Positions 1 through 8,907 of a DNA stretch of 64,000 nucleotides are shown piece after piece (positions within the stretch are counted from its first letter, which is position 1; the number at the start of each line of letters is the position of its first letter). The position numbers were made by a program, and so were the translations under genes. This stretch comes from Xanthobacteraceae bacterium (GTDB lineage Bacteria > Pseudomonadota > Alphaproteobacteria > Rhizobiales > Xanthobacteraceae), in NCBI GenBank assembly GCA_019750915.1, contig JAIENY010000040.1:40010-104009 (forward strand). Reading direction: 5' to 3'. Under the pieces are notes generated by a model. That model saw nothing but the letters and a program-made list of their open reading frames with translations. It had not been told where the DNA came from and did no database searches.

Positions 1-85
1 CGAATCTGCGAACAAGCCAGGCGACCGCGCCGATAAGCGCCAGCACGATGAGTATGGCGATGAAAATCCAGAGCAGCTGCGGCAT
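1..85 (-). CDS. FliO-like flagellar export membrane protein, N-terminal fragment
   Basis: The first 28 codons of a gene that runs off the left edge, starting with ATG at 85. They encode a short N-terminus followed by one hydrophobic segment (residues 4-24) ending in Arg-Arg, as expected for a single-pass inner-membrane protein. A small membrane protein divergent from flgB is annotated as FliO, a flagellar type III export assembly factor, in related genomes. That name is inferred from position and topology because no diagnostic domain is visible. Any other small membrane protein remains possible. Confidence 0.45.
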   Translation of the reverse strand, partial: MPQLLWIFIAILIVLALIGAVAWLVRRF

Positions 86-346
86 CTGAAGTGTCCTTTT
101 TAAAGCGGCGGCTTCAATTGTTGGGGCCCCTGACGATGCTGCAACGGCCCGGACTGTGTGATGTTCACGCCATCAGTTAATGCGGTTCGGCAATACCTGC
201 CGGGTTTCTGAACCCTTAATAGACCATGAATCGCGTGAACCCAACTGTTCTTTGCCGCGATATCAGAGACTTAGCGCGCCAAAACGATCAAACCTGTTGA
301 AAATGAAAATCGTGTTCAGGCTCCGTTTTGGAGTGGCGGCTAAATT

Positions 347-362
347 TTAACCCCGCGTTAAC
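347..362 (+). promoter_or_regulatory. CtrA-type binding site upstream of flgB
   Basis: In the 341-base intergenic stretch 86-426 there is a perfect TTAA-N7-TTAAC (TTAA at 347, TTAAC at 358), the full recognition motif of the cell-cycle regulator CtrA. It lies 65 bases before the flgB start codon, a natural promoter position. CtrA control of class II flagellar operons is established in alphaproteobacteria; use of this site is inferred. I see no gene in the rest of 86-426. Confidence 0.75.
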
Positions 363-426
363 CATACAGGCGGCAAATTCTGCCTAGCTGAGGCGCTTTG
401 CCGAAGCGATTCCGGCGGAGACTGCC

Positions 427-831
427 ATGGCGATCACCGATCTTCCAATGTTGTCGATGCTCAAGACCAAGATGCAATGGCATCAAGAGCGGCAGCGTGT
501 CCTGTCAGAGAATGTCTCCAACTCCGATACGCCGGGCTTTAAGCCGCGTGACCTTGTTGCACCGAAGTTCGAGCCCGGCGCGGTCACCGGGTTTCAGGAT
601 CTCGCCGTGGCGCGCACCAGCTCGGCCCACATTCAGGCCACCGGTGTCAGCGAATCGTTCGGCTCCGGCAAGGAGGCCGGATACGAAACCAGACCGACCG
701 GCAACGCCGTCAGCCTGGAAGACGAGATGCTGAAGGTTGCCAGCAACCAGATGGATTATGCCGCAGTCGCCGGACTCTACAGCAAAAGTCTCGGCTTGAT
801 CAAAATCGCTATCGGCCGGTCAACCGGCTAA
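427..831 (+). CDS. flgB: Flagellar basal-body proximal rod protein FlgB
   Basis: 134 residues, the usual FlgB length. FlgB is the first proximal rod subunit, exported by the flagellar type III apparatus and assembled on the MS ring. The N-terminus carries the rod-protein signature around residues 22-42, with conserved Asn residues followed by DTPGF. First gene of a six-gene flagellar operon with flgC 19 bases downstream. The ATG at 427 is 65 bases after the CtrA-type box. Confidence 0.95.
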   Translation: MAITDLPMLSMLKTKMQWHQERQRVLSENVSNSDTPGFKPRDLVAPKFEPGAVTGFQDLAVARTSSAHIQATGVSESFGSGKEAGYETRPTGNAVSLEDEMLKVASNQMDYAAVAGLYSKSLGLIKIAIGRSTG

Positions 832-850
832 CGGCTGAAGGAAAAATTTC

Positions 851-1276
851 ATGGCCGAAAGCGCCGACTTCCTGAAATCGATTGCGGTTGCAACGTCCGG
901 GCTGCGCGCTCAGGCGGGTCGCATGCGCGTGATCTCGGAAAACATCGCGAACGCCGATTCGACGGCTGCCACAGCGGGCGGCGATCCCTACCGCCGCAAG
1001 GTGCCGACTTTCAGTTCCACGCTCGATCGGACGCTGGATGCGCGCGTCGTTTCTTTGGGCAAGATCAGGACGGACAACACAACGAGCTTTCGCATCAAGC
1101 ATGAGCCGGGCAACCCCGCCGCCGACGCCGACGGCAACGTGAGATATCCCAACGTCAATTCGCTGATCGAAATGACCGACATGCGAGAGGCGCAGCGTTC
1201 CTACGAAGCCAATCTCAACATCATCTCGGCGACGCGCCGCATGATTCAGCGCACGCTCGATATTCTGAAAGCCTGA
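851..1276 (+). CDS. flgC: Flagellar basal-body rod protein FlgC
   Basis: 141 residues. The N-terminal segment has the SENIANADS rod signature. The C-terminus (from about residue 98) has the typical FlgC pattern of YPNVN, an EMTDM stretch, and a helical end that packs in the rod. FlgC is a proximal rod subunit between FlgB and FlgF. It follows flgB and precedes fliE by 17 bases, so the three rod/adaptor genes are almost certainly co-transcribed. Confidence 0.95.
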   Translation: MAESADFLKSIAVATSGLRAQAGRMRVISENIANADSTAATAGGDPYRRKVPTFSSTLDRTLDARVVSLGKIRTDNTTSFRIKHEPGNPAADADGNVRYPNVNSLIEMTDMREAQRSYEANLNIISATRRMIQRTLDILKA

Positions 1277-1293
1277 CCGGAGATTTTCAAATC

Positions 1294-1617
1294 ATGGCCA
1301 TTCCCTCGGTTGCCGCCAACGCCTATGCCAGCCTCTCCAAGATCATCGACTCCGCCGGATCGGGTGCAGGCGTGCTCGGAAAGGCCGGAGACAATAACGG
1401 CCCGTCTTTCGGCAGCGTGCTGAAAGATGCCTTGGGAAGCGTGATGGAGGCGGGCCGTAAATCCGACGCCCAGACCGTCGCCGCGGCTTCAGGCAAGGCG
1501 AATGTAATGGACGTTGTGACGGCCGTCGCGGAAACCGACGTCGCCGTGTCCACGCTGGTCTCGGTGCGAGACAAAGTGATCTCAGCCTACGAAGACGTCA
1601 TGCGAATGCCGATCTGA
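1294..1617 (+). CDS. fliE: Flagellar hook-basal body complex protein FliE
   Basis: 107 residues, normal for FliE, the adaptor that joins the MS ring to the rod. The middle is Ser/Gly-rich and the conserved C-terminal helix contains a VRDKVISAYEDVMRM-type stretch with a helical heptad pattern. It sits in the canonical place after flgC. The start at 1294 is preceded by GGAG at about 1280. Confidence 0.93.
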   Translation: MAIPSVAANAYASLSKIIDSAGSGAGVLGKAGDNNGPSFGSVLKDALGSVMEAGRKSDAQTVAAASGKANVMDVVTAVAETDVAVSTLVSVRDKVISAYEDVMRMPI

Positions 1618-1649
1618 AACGTTTCCTCTTATTTATCAAAGGTTCAAAT

Positions 1650-1913
1650 ATGACCGGTCCCGAAGTTTTGGACGTTGCCCGTGACTCGATCTGGACCATG
1701 GTCCTTGTATCGGCCCCGGTTCTTATTGTTGGCTTGGTCGTCGGCGTGGCGGTTTCGCTGGTGCAGGCGCTGACGCAGATCCAAGAGCAGACGCTGATCT
1801 ACGTCCCGAAGATACTTGCCGTGTTTCTGACGCTGCTGATCGCGCTGCCATTTATGGCGGACGCGCTTCACAGCCACATGATGCGGATTTCATCGCGAAT
1901 CATAGGCGGATAA
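1650..1913 (+). CDS. fliQ: Flagellar export gate protein FliQ
   Basis: 87 residues with two hydrophobic segments (about 16-36 and 54-74), the FliQ hairpin of the FliP5Q4R1 export gate in the inner membrane. The segment VQALTQIQEQT between the helices is the family signature. It lies between fliE and fliR as in other alphaproteobacterial flagellar operons. Confidence 0.95.
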   Translation: MTGPEVLDVARDSIWTMVLVSAPVLIVGLVVGVAVSLVQALTQIQEQTLIYVPKILAVFLTLLIALPFMADALHSHMMRISSRIIGG

Positions 1914-1932
1914 GCCAGACTGGCCAGCGGCC

Positions 1933-2715
1933 ATGCGCATCGATATTTCGTTCCTGCCCGCTCTTGCCGCGACCTTCATGCTGGTGTTCGCCCGCGTGGG
2001 CGCGATGGTTATGCTTCTGCCGGGCTTCGGTGAAACCAGTGTTCCCGTGCGGATGCGTTTGGGCATCGCTCTGCTGCTGGCGATGATCCTGTTGCCTCTG
2101 CATCGGGCCGCTTACCACGTCGACCTGTCGTCGATGTCCGGCGTGCTGGTCCTGATGGTTCACGAAATCATCGTGGGCTTGGTGCTTGGTGCGACGGCGC
2201 GGATCACGCTTGCTGCACTCACTGTCGCCGGGTCGGTCATCGCCCAGCAGATCGGACTTGGTTCTGTTATCGGCTTCGACCCCTCGCAGCAGAGCCAGCA
2301 GCAAGTGATTGTCGGCAATTTTCTCACCTTGCTGGGACTGACGCTGATCTTTTCCACTAATTCGCATTATCTTCTGATTGCGGCGCTCAACGACAGCTAT
2401 GCGATCTTTGTGCCGGGGCAGCTGCTGCCAAGCGGTGATGTCGCAGCACTCGCAACGCGCGCCTTCGCGACGGCGTTCAGGATCGGAATCCAAATCTCGG
2501 CGCCGTTCATCGTTTTCGGCCTCATCTTCAATCTGGGCCTCGGCCTGCTGGCACGCTTGATGCCGCAGATGCAGGTGTATTTCGTCTCCACGCCGCTTTC
2601 GATTCTCGCAGGTTTCCTGATTCTCGGGTTCGTCCTCGTCGCTATGATGGGCGCCTTCCTCACCTATTTCGACGGTGTGATGCACCAGCTCACACCGGTC
2701 AGTAGCGGGGGATAA
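1933..2715 (+). CDS. fliR: Flagellar export gate protein FliR
   Basis: 260 residues, very hydrophobic, with about six membrane segments. FliR is the single-copy component of the FliPQR export gate. Recognisable family features are an early LPGFG motif near residue 35, a central glutamine-rich segment (FDPSQQSQQQ) and a C-terminal LMPQMQVYFV stretch. It ends two bases before flhB begins, so translation of the two is probably coupled. Confidence 0.95.
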   Translation: MRIDISFLPALAATFMLVFARVGAMVMLLPGFGETSVPVRMRLGIALLLAMILLPLHRAAYHVDLSSMSGVLVLMVHEIIVGLVLGATARITLAALTVAGSVIAQQIGLGSVIGFDPSQQSQQQVIVGNFLTLLGLTLIFSTNSHYLLIAALNDSYAIFVPGQLLPSGDVAALATRAFATAFRIGIQISAPFIVFGLIFNLGLGLLARLMPQMQVYFVSTPLSILAGFLILGFVLVAMMGAFLTYFDGVMHQLTPVSSGG

Positions 2716-2717
2716 AC

Positions 2718-3788
2718 ATGGCGGAGGAGGGCGATACCTCAGACAAAACACAAGACCCGACCGCCAAACGCCTCAACGACGCGCATGAACGCGGTGATGT
2801 GGCCAAGAGCAACGAGGTCAATACCTGGTTCGTGATCGCCGGCGCCACCTTTCTGGTCTCGTCTTTCTCGGGATCAATCTCCTCCTCAATCATGGTTCCG
2901 ATGCGCAACCTGCTGATGCATGCGGGAGAGATTCCGGTCGATCAAGCTGGGATCATGTCGCTGGCGGCGCAGTCGGTGAGGGTGATGTTGGTGGCGCTCG
3001 GTGTGCCGCTGCTGCTGCTGGCGATCGCGGCTGTGGCGAGCCATCTCATCCAGCACCGGCCGGTGTGGTCGGCAGAGTCGCTTACGCCAAAATTCAGCAA
3101 GCTGTCGCCGCTTGCTGGAGCCAAGCGGATCTTCGGCAAACAGGCGGGTGCAAATTTTCTGAAGGGGATTCTCAAGATCACTGTCGTCGGCACCGTTATG
3201 GTCATGGTGATGTGGCCGGAGCGAATGCGCCTCGATACGATCGTCCGCATCGATCCCAACATGATGCTTGAGATCACCCGATCGCTTTCGGTGAAGTTGA
3301 TGAGCACAGTGGTGGCGCTTCTCGCCTTTGTCGCTGCGCTCGATTATCTGTTTCAGTACCGGCAGTGGTTCGAGCGGCAGAAAATGTCGCTGCAGGAGGT
3401 CAAGGACGAATTCAAACAGTCGGAAGGCGATCCCCACATCAAGGGACGCATCCGCAATATTCGCACCTCGCGCGTAAAGAAGCAGATGATGAAGGCGGTT
3501 CCGACCGCGTCCGTCATTATCACGAACCCCACTCACTATGCCGTGGCCCTTAGATATGACCGCGGGATGCAGGCGCCGGTCTGTGTCGCCAAGGGAACCG
3601 ATCTGATCGCGCTGAAGATTCGCGAGGTTGCGACTGAACATAGCATTCCGATTGTCGAAAACGTGCCACTGGCGCGCGCCCTTCATGCCTCGGTGGAGAT
3701 CGACGATGAAATCCCGGTGGAGCATTATCACGCGGTGGCTGAGGTGATCGGTTACGTTATGCGTCTGCGGCAAAGTCTGAGACGGTAA
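2718..3788 (+). CDS. flhB: Flagellar export switch protein FlhB
   Basis: 356 residues. The N-terminal half has four hydrophobic segments; the C-terminal half is cytoplasmic and carries the autocleavage motif NPTH at residues 270-273, where FlhB cuts itself between Asn and Pro to switch export from hook to filament substrates. The start DKTQDPTAKRL is the typical FlhB leader. It is the last gene of the flagellar operon and is followed by a hairpin overlapping its stop codon. Confidence 0.96.
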   Translation: MAEEGDTSDKTQDPTAKRLNDAHERGDVAKSNEVNTWFVIAGATFLVSSFSGSISSSIMVPMRNLLMHAGEIPVDQAGIMSLAAQSVRVMLVALGVPLLLLAIAAVASHLIQHRPVWSAESLTPKFSKLSPLAGAKRIFGKQAGANFLKGILKITVVGTVMVMVMWPERMRLDTIVRIDPNMMLEITRSLSVKLMSTVVALLAFVAALDYLFQYRQWFERQKMSLQEVKDEFKQSEGDPHIKGRIRNIRTSRVKKQMMKAVPTASVIITNPTHYAVALRYDRGMQAPVCVAKGTDLIALKIREVATEHSIPIVENVPLARALHASVEIDDEIPVEHYHAVAEVIGYVMRLRQSLRR

Positions 3789-3804
3789 AACTTGAGGTTT
3801 TACC
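3784..3804 (+). terminator. Hairpin overlapping the flhB stop codon
   Basis: GGTAAAAC at 3784-3791 and GTTTTACC at 3797-3804 are perfect 8-bp arms around a 5-base loop. The TAA stop of flhB lies inside the left arm. There is no T-run after it, so it may be a weak or processed transcript end rather than a strong intrinsic terminator. Confidence 0.45.
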
Positions 3805-3901
3805 CATAGGGCGCTTGCACAGATACGCCCGATTCAGGCACTGAGGGCAGGCCTTTGTTATTCATAATTTTCAGCGCGCTTTTGCGCTTTTGCGGCAAAC
3901 G

Positions 3902-6433
3902 ATGAAAACCGACCGGATCGAGATGCAGCAGACCGCCTTCACCGCCGCACCCGCGCGCCGAAGCGGCAGCATCCTTTTCGTGTTGGTGGTCGCCGTCGGG
4001 ATTGTCGCGGCGGCGGTGTCGTTCATGCTGCTGGGCCGGAGCCAGGCGCAACCCTACATCATCGCGCTCTTGGCGCTGCTTGCGATGATCGGGCTTTTTA
4101 CGCTGTTCGCCTTCGCGTCGGGGATTCTTCGCTTTGTGGACCGCAAGGCCGAAAGCCCGCTGATGCGCGCCATCGCTGATCATGCTTTTGACGGCCTGGT
4201 GGTCACCGACGCGCGCGGCCACATCATCTATGCCAACGGTGCCTATCTGGTTTTGACGGGTGCGGCGGACGCGCGCGACGTGCGCCCGGTGGAGAGGGTT
4301 TTCATCGGCAATCCGGATGTCTCCGAGGCGGTGTTTCGGTTGCTGAAAGCGTCGAGGGAAGGAAAGCGGCTTCAGGAAGAGGTGCGCATCCCCGACACCC
4401 AGCAAGGTCATGTGCGCTGGTTGCGGCTGCGGGTTCGGCCGCTTGGCGTGACTCGGCGCGAGTCGAAGTTCACGGTGTGGTCGGTATCTGACATCACCCG
4501 TGACCGCGAGCGGCAGGAAGACGTTTTCCAGGAATTGCAGCACGCCATCGAATATCTCGATCACGCGCCATGCGGATTCTTCTCCGTCACGCCGGCTGGC
4601 GATCTTGCCTATGTCAACGCGACTCTCGCGAATTGGCTCGATTACGACCTTGCCGAAATCGGCTCGGGCGGCCTGAAACTTGTCGATGTGGTGTCGGGCG
4701 ATGGCGCAGCGCTGCTGACGTCAATCGTGCCCGAGCCCGGCGAGGTCAAGACCGAAGTCTTCGACATGGATTTGCGGATGCGTAGCGGCAAGCCGATGCC
4801 TGTCCGTATCTATCACAAGCTGGCCTTCGGTGCCGACGGCATACCGGGTGCGTCCCGAACGCTTGTCATCAACCGGGCCCGCGATGAGCACGTCGATCCG
4901 CAGCGAGCCGCCGAGGTGCGCTTCATGCGCTTCTTCGACCATACGCCGATGGCAATTGCGACTGTGGATCAGGCCGGTCAGATCGTGCGGGCCAATGCGC
5001 GCTTTGCGAAGCTGACACAGAGTCTCTCGCCGCCCGCGAGCGTTAACAAATCGATCTTTGCCGTCGTCCATGAACGCGATCGCGGGGAGTTGACGTCGCT
5101 GATCCGCCGCGCGGCCGAGGGGCAGGGCGACATTCCGCCGGTTGAGGCGATGCTCGACGGTTCGAAGGAGCGCTGGGGGCAGTTTTTCGTCACATCCGTC
5201 GAGCATCACGAGCGTGACGCCGAAATCGCGATCATTTACCTGCTTGAAACGACGGAGAAGCGCACGCTGGAAGCGCAATTCGCGCAGTCACAAAAAATGC
5301 AGGCGGTCGGCCAGCTCGCCGGTGGCATCGCACACGATTTCAACAACGTGCTGTCTGCCATCATGATGGCGAACGATTTTCTTCTCAACGCGCATAAGCC
5401 GACGGACCCCTCGTTCCAGGATATTATGCAGATCAAGCAGAACGCGACGCGGGCGGCGACGCTGGTGCGGCAACTGCTTGCTTTTTCGCGCCGGCAGACA
5501 CTGCGGCCGCAGGTACTCGATCTTGGCGATGCCCTGTCGGATCTGCGGATGTTGCTCAATCGGCTCGGCGGCGAGAAGGTCAAGCTCGACATCGTTCATG
5601 GCCGTGACCTTTGGCCGGTGAAGGTTGACGTCTCGCAGTTCGAGCAGGTGATCGTGAACCTGGTCGTTAACGCACGCGATGCAATGCCCGATGGCGGCAA
5701 GCTTGTGATCAAGACCGGCAATGTCTCGGCGCAGGATGCCGAGCGATTGCAGAATAAGGGAATGCCGCCTGCCGAGTACGTGCGGATCGATGTCAGCGAT
5801 ACCGGCACGGGAATTTCGCCCGACATCGTAGACAAGATTTTCGAGCCGTTCTTCTCGACCAAGGAAGTCGGCAAGGGGACTGGCCTTGGCTTGTCGACGG
5901 TGTACGGCATCGTCAAGCAAACCGGTGGCTTTATTTACGTCGATTCCGTTCCAAACAGCGGCACGCTGTTCAGCATCTATCTGCCGCGTCATGTTGTGGC
6001 GAAGGAAGCCGTCGCGGCTCTCCCGGAGACGCCGGTCAAGGCGAAGCCCGCGGATCTCACCGGGCATGGCAAAATTCTGCTCGTCGAGGACGAGGATGGT
6101 CTGCGTTCGCTCAACGCGCGCGGGTTGCGGTCGCGTGGTTACACGGTGATCGAGGCCGCTAACGGCGTCGAGGCGCTCGAGGCGTTGGAAGAGGAAGATG
6201 GACATGTCGATCTGATCGTATCCGACGTGGTGATGCCGGAGATGGATGGACCGACGATGCTCGCGCAGATGCGCAAGCAGAATCCCGATATGAAGATCAT
6301 TTTCGTATCGGGCTACGCAGAGGACGCGTTTGCCAAAAGCCTGCCGGAAGGCCAGCAATTTAACTTCCTGCCAAAGCCATTCACGTTGAGCCAGCTTGTC
6401 GGGGCCGTCAAAGAAACGATGAACGTTTCGTAA
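3902..6433 (+). CDS. cckA: Hybrid sensor histidine kinase CckA
   Basis: 843 residues from ATG 3902; an upstream TTG at 3890 and an ATG at 3923 are alternative starts and none has a clear ribosome site. Domain order: two membrane segments (about 25-47 and 55-77), PAS-type sensor domains to about residue 450, a phospho-accepting H-box GGIAHDFNN with His478, the ATPase with GTGLGLSTVYGIV, and a receiver domain with Asp775 in SDVVMPEMDG. The SQKMQAVGQLAGGIAHDFNN-like stretch is diagnostic of CckA. In alphaproteobacteria CckA phosphorylates ChpT, which passes phosphate to CtrA and CpdR. Lying next to the flagellar operon links it to the CtrA-type box before flgB. Confidence 0.93.
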   Translation: MKTDRIEMQQTAFTAAPARRSGSILFVLVVAVGIVAAAVSFMLLGRSQAQPYIIALLALLAMIGLFTLFAFASGILRFVDRKAESPLMRAIADHAFDGLVVTDARGHIIYANGAYLVLTGAADARDVRPVERVFIGNPDVSEAVFRLLKASREGKRLQEEVRIPDTQQGHVRWLRLRVRPLGVTRRESKFTVWSVSDITRDRERQEDVFQELQHAIEYLDHAPCGFFSVTPAGDLAYVNATLANWLDYDLAEIGSGGLKLVDVVSGDGAALLTSIVPEPGEVKTEVFDMDLRMRSGKPMPVRIYHKLAFGADGIPGASRTLVINRARDEHVDPQRAAEVRFMRFFDHTPMAIATVDQAGQIVRANARFAKLTQSLSPPASVNKSIFAVVHERDRGELTSLIRRAAEGQGDIPPVEAMLDGSKERWGQFFVTSVEHHERDAEIAIIYLLETTEKRTLEAQFAQSQKMQAVGQLAGGIAHDFNNVLSAIMMANDFLLNAHKPTDPSFQDIMQIKQNATRAATLVRQLLAFSRRQTLRPQVLDLGDALSDLRMLLNRLGGEKVKLDIVHGRDLWPVKVDVSQFEQVIVNLVVNARDAMPDGGKLVIKTGNVSAQDAERLQNKGMPPAEYVRIDVSDTGTGISPDIVDKIFEPFFSTKEVGKGTGLGLSTVYGIVKQTGGFIYVDSVPNSGTLFSIYLPRHVVAKEAVAALPETPVKAKPADLTGHGKILLVEDEDGLRSLNARGLRSRGYTVIEAANGVEALEALEEEDGHVDLIVSDVVMPEMDGPTMLAQMRKQNPDMKIIFVSGYAEDAFAKSLPEGQQFNFLPKPFTLSQLVGAVKETMNVS

Positions 6434-6456
6434 TATTCACCGCGACGGTGCGACGC

Positions 6457-6486
6457 AGGCCGTGACGTCGATCCGGCCTTTCTTTT
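6457..6486 (+). terminator. Possible terminator after cckA
   Basis: AGGCCG (6457-6462) pairs with CGGCCT (6474-6479) across an 11-base loop and is followed by TTTCTTTT. It lies 24 bases after the cckA stop and before the next gene. The short stem makes this only a moderate candidate. Confidence 0.5.
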
Positions 6487-6542
6487 CCATTCAAACTCAC
6501 CATGTTGGGGAGTATCCTCATGCCGGGGATAGAGGACTTGTC

Positions 6543-7484
6543 ATGAATATTTTGCAGCGCTCACGCGGCTGGCTGAGAATTCTCGCGATCGGTTTGTCGG
6601 TCGCCATGCCGCTTACGTTCACGGTTTCCAGTGCCGATGCCCGCGTCGGTGGCAGCTCAAGCTTTGGCTCCCGCGGTGCACGCACATGGTCGACGCCGCC
6701 TTCGACGCCGACAGCGCCGAATAGCGCCTCGCCATTTCAACGCAGCATCACGCCCCCTGCGGTCAATAATCCGGTGAACACAGCCGCCAATCGCGGTGGC
6801 TTCTTCAATCGTCCCGGATTGCTTGGTGGCCTCGCTGCGGGCTTTTTGGGTGCCGGACTGTTCGGTATGTTGTTTGGCGGCAGCCTGTTCGGCGGTCTTG
6901 GCGGTCTATCGTCGATTTTCGGCCTGCTGATCCAGATTGCGTTGATCTTCTTCGTTGCACGCCTCGTCATGTCCTGGTGGGCGCGTCGCAACGTCCCGGC
7001 GTATGCGAATGGCGCGCCGCCGTCTGCAGATCAGGCTTATGCGCGAACCGATACGAGCTTCGGCATCGGCGCCAACGCGGCCCCGCTTGAAATCACGCAG
7101 GCTGACTACCAGTCGTTCGAGCGCTGCCTTGGCGAAATCCAGGCAGCGTGGTCGAGCGAGGATATTGCAGCCCTGCATAAGCTGGCGACGCCCGAGATGG
7201 TTTCCTACTTCACGCAGGATCTTCAGGCGAATGCCGCACGCGGCGTCGTCAACAAGGTTTCCGGCGTGAAGTTGTTGCAGGGAGATCTTGCGGAGGCGTG
7301 GCGTGAAGGTCCGGCGGACTATGCGACCGTCGCGCTTCGCTTCGCTCTGATCGACAAGACGCTCGACCGCGTCAGCGGTCAGATTGTCGAAGGCAGCGAT
7401 GCTCCGCAGGAGGCTACCGAGGTCTGGACCTTCCAGCGGCGCCCGGGCACGGATTGGGAATTGTCTGCGATCCAGCAGGCCTGA
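6543..7484 (+). CDS. Tim44-like domain protein with signal/anchor segment
   Basis: 313 residues from ATG 6543, which places a hydrophobic signal segment at residues 12-31. It is followed by a Ser/Pro-rich stretch, a Gly-rich hydrophobic section (about 95-145) likely to be one or two membrane segments, and a C-terminal Tim44/MBA1-like domain (about 185-313), an NTF2-like fold known from mitochondrial Tim44. The bacterial members are inner-membrane proteins of poorly defined function. An upstream in-frame start at 6462 would put 27 extra residues before the signal and is less likely. A strong terminator follows. Confidence 0.8.
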   Translation: MNILQRSRGWLRILAIGLSVAMPLTFTVSSADARVGGSSSFGSRGARTWSTPPSTPTAPNSASPFQRSITPPAVNNPVNTAANRGGFFNRPGLLGGLAAGFLGAGLFGMLFGGSLFGGLGGLSSIFGLLIQIALIFFVARLVMSWWARRNVPAYANGAPPSADQAYARTDTSFGIGANAAPLEITQADYQSFERCLGEIQAAWSSEDIAALHKLATPEMVSYFTQDLQANAARGVVNKVSGVKLLQGDLAEAWREGPADYATVALRFALIDKTLDRVSGQIVEGSDAPQEATEVWTFQRRPGTDWELSAIQQA

Positions 7485-7517
7485 CCCTACGGGCGACATC
7501 TCACGCTGATACGTTCG

Positions 7518-7546
7518 AAGGCGCCGTATGATGCGGCGCCTTTCGT
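7518..7546 (+). terminator. Intrinsic terminator after the Tim44-like gene
   Basis: AAGGCGCCG (7518-7526) and CGGCGCCTT (7534-7542) form a perfect 9-bp GC-rich stem with a 7-base loop, followed by a T-rich tail. It lies 33 bases after the Tim44-like stop codon. Confidence 0.85.
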
Positions 7547-7615
7547 TTGAGTCGGTTTGCGAAACCTTCCATGGTGCCGCCCGTTGACGCGCCGTGTGCC
7601 GGCGAGGAGATCACC

Positions 7616-8326
7616 ATGCGTTATGAATTGTATTATTGGCCAACCATCCAGGGGCGGGGGGAGTATGTGCGCCTCGCGCTCGAGGAAGCCGAGGCCGATT
7701 ACATCGACGTCGCCCGCTGTCGTAATGGTGAAAGCAAGATGATGGCGATGATGAACAGCAGGCGGCTGGACACGCCGCCGTTTGCGCCACCTTTTCTCAA
7801 AACGAATAAACAGATCATCGCACAAGTTGCCAACATCCTGTTTTATCTTGGTGCGCGCCACAATCTGGCTCCGAAACCGGAGGCAGCGCGGCTGTGGGTG
7901 CATCAGCTCCAGCTCACCATCGCCGATTTCGTCGTTGAGATTCATGACACCCATCATCCGCTCGGTTCGGGGCTCTATTACGAAGATCAAAAGCCGGCCG
8001 CGAAACGCCGAAGCGAGGAATTCTGGGATTCTCGGGTACCGAAATTCATTGGCTACTTCGAAGGGCTTATCGGCCATAACAAAGGGCACTACGTCACCGG
8101 CCGCCGGCTGACCTACGTCGATCTTTCACTGTTGCAGATCGTCGAGGGGTTGCGCTACGCGTTTCCGAAAAGAATGAAGCGGTTCGAGCGCAAGGCGCCG
8201 GCTATCATCACTCTTCATGATCGTGTCGCCGCGCGCCCGAACATTCGTGCGTATCTCGAGAGCGACCGCCGCATTCCATTTAACGAGGATGGTATCTTCC
8301 GTCACTACTCTGCGCTTGACGAATGA
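7616..8326 (+). CDS. Glutathione S-transferase family protein
   Basis: 236 residues from ATG 7616, chosen because GAGGAGAT lies just upstream; an in-frame ATG at 7547 lacks such a site. The N-terminus YELYYWPTIQGRGEYVRLALEEA is a thioredoxin-fold GST domain in which the Tyr-rich first strand and a QGRGE segment occupy the glutathione site, as in sigma/mu-like GSTs. The C-terminal helical domain has YVTGRRLTYVDLSLLQ, the conserved GST N-capping box. Likely role: conjugation or reduction of electrophiles; the substrate cannot be read from sequence. Confidence 0.88.
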   Translation: MRYELYYWPTIQGRGEYVRLALEEAEADYIDVARCRNGESKMMAMMNSRRLDTPPFAPPFLKTNKQIIAQVANILFYLGARHNLAPKPEAARLWVHQLQLTIADFVVEIHDTHHPLGSGLYYEDQKPAAKRRSEEFWDSRVPKFIGYFEGLIGHNKGHYVTGRRLTYVDLSLLQIVEGLRYAFPKRMKRFERKAPAIITLHDRVAARPNIRAYLESDRRIPFNEDGIFRHYSALDE

Positions 8327-8395
8327 CCGCCGCGTCGTTTCAACGGGTCACACCGTTTGCTACGGTAGCGCGATATTCAGCCCTAAGGAGTGTGC

Positions 8396-8800
8396 ATGAA
8401 GATCACCCGACCCGGCGAGGTGCCGTCCCGCCGTCCGCCCGCCGATTACTTCACTGGCACAGTATGGCTCGATCCGATCCTTCAGACTCCAGCTCCTGCG
8501 CGGGTGCAGGCTGCCCGAGTCAGCTTCGAGCCCGGCGCGCGCACGGCCTGGCACACGCACCCGCTCGGACAATCCCTGTACGTCCTCTCGGGTTGCGGGC
8601 TGGTCCAGACCGAGGGAGGTCCTGTCGACACGATCAGGCCGGGCGATGTGATCTGGATCCCTCCGGGTGAAAAGCACTGGCACGGTGCCACGCCGGCCAC
8701 CGGCATGGTGCATCTGGCCATTCAGGAAGCCGAGAACGGTGAAACCGTTACATGGATGGAACCGGTGAGCGACGCACAGTATGCGGGAACCGGGAAATAA
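8396..8800 (+). CDS. Cupin-domain protein
   Basis: 134 residues, start ATG 8396 with AAGGAG at 8385-8390. A single small cupin barrel: motif 1 has [14 protein letters not shown] and motif 2 has [16 protein letters not shown], supplying His residues for a metal. Proteins of this shape are often annotated as cupins related to carboxymuconolactone decarboxylase partners. The reaction is unknown. It stands alone after the GST gene. Confidence 0.82.
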   Translation: MKITRPGEVPSRRPPADYFTGTVWLDPILQTPAPARVQAARVSFEPGARTAWHTHPLGQSLYVLSGCGLVQTEGGPVDTIRPGDVIWIPPGEKHWHGATPATGMVHLAIQEAENGETVTWMEPVSDAQYAGTGK

Positions 8801-8907
8801 CCGGTTTGTGAGAGTGATAGCCCTTGTTATCCGCCCCATTGCCGTCGCAATATGAATGTCAGATGAATGGAATCAATCCACGCTGACATGCACAATCCGG
8901 AGGCGCG

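Noticed and set aside
1900..2751. Long minus-strand open frame opposite fliR (283 codons).
   Set aside because: It mirrors the fliR coding frame and has the His/Arg/Asp/Gln-rich composition of an antisense shadow, with no domain.
5288..6358. 356-codon minus-strand frame opposite cckA.
   Set aside because: Antisense to conserved kinase and receiver motifs; composition is that of a shadow frame.
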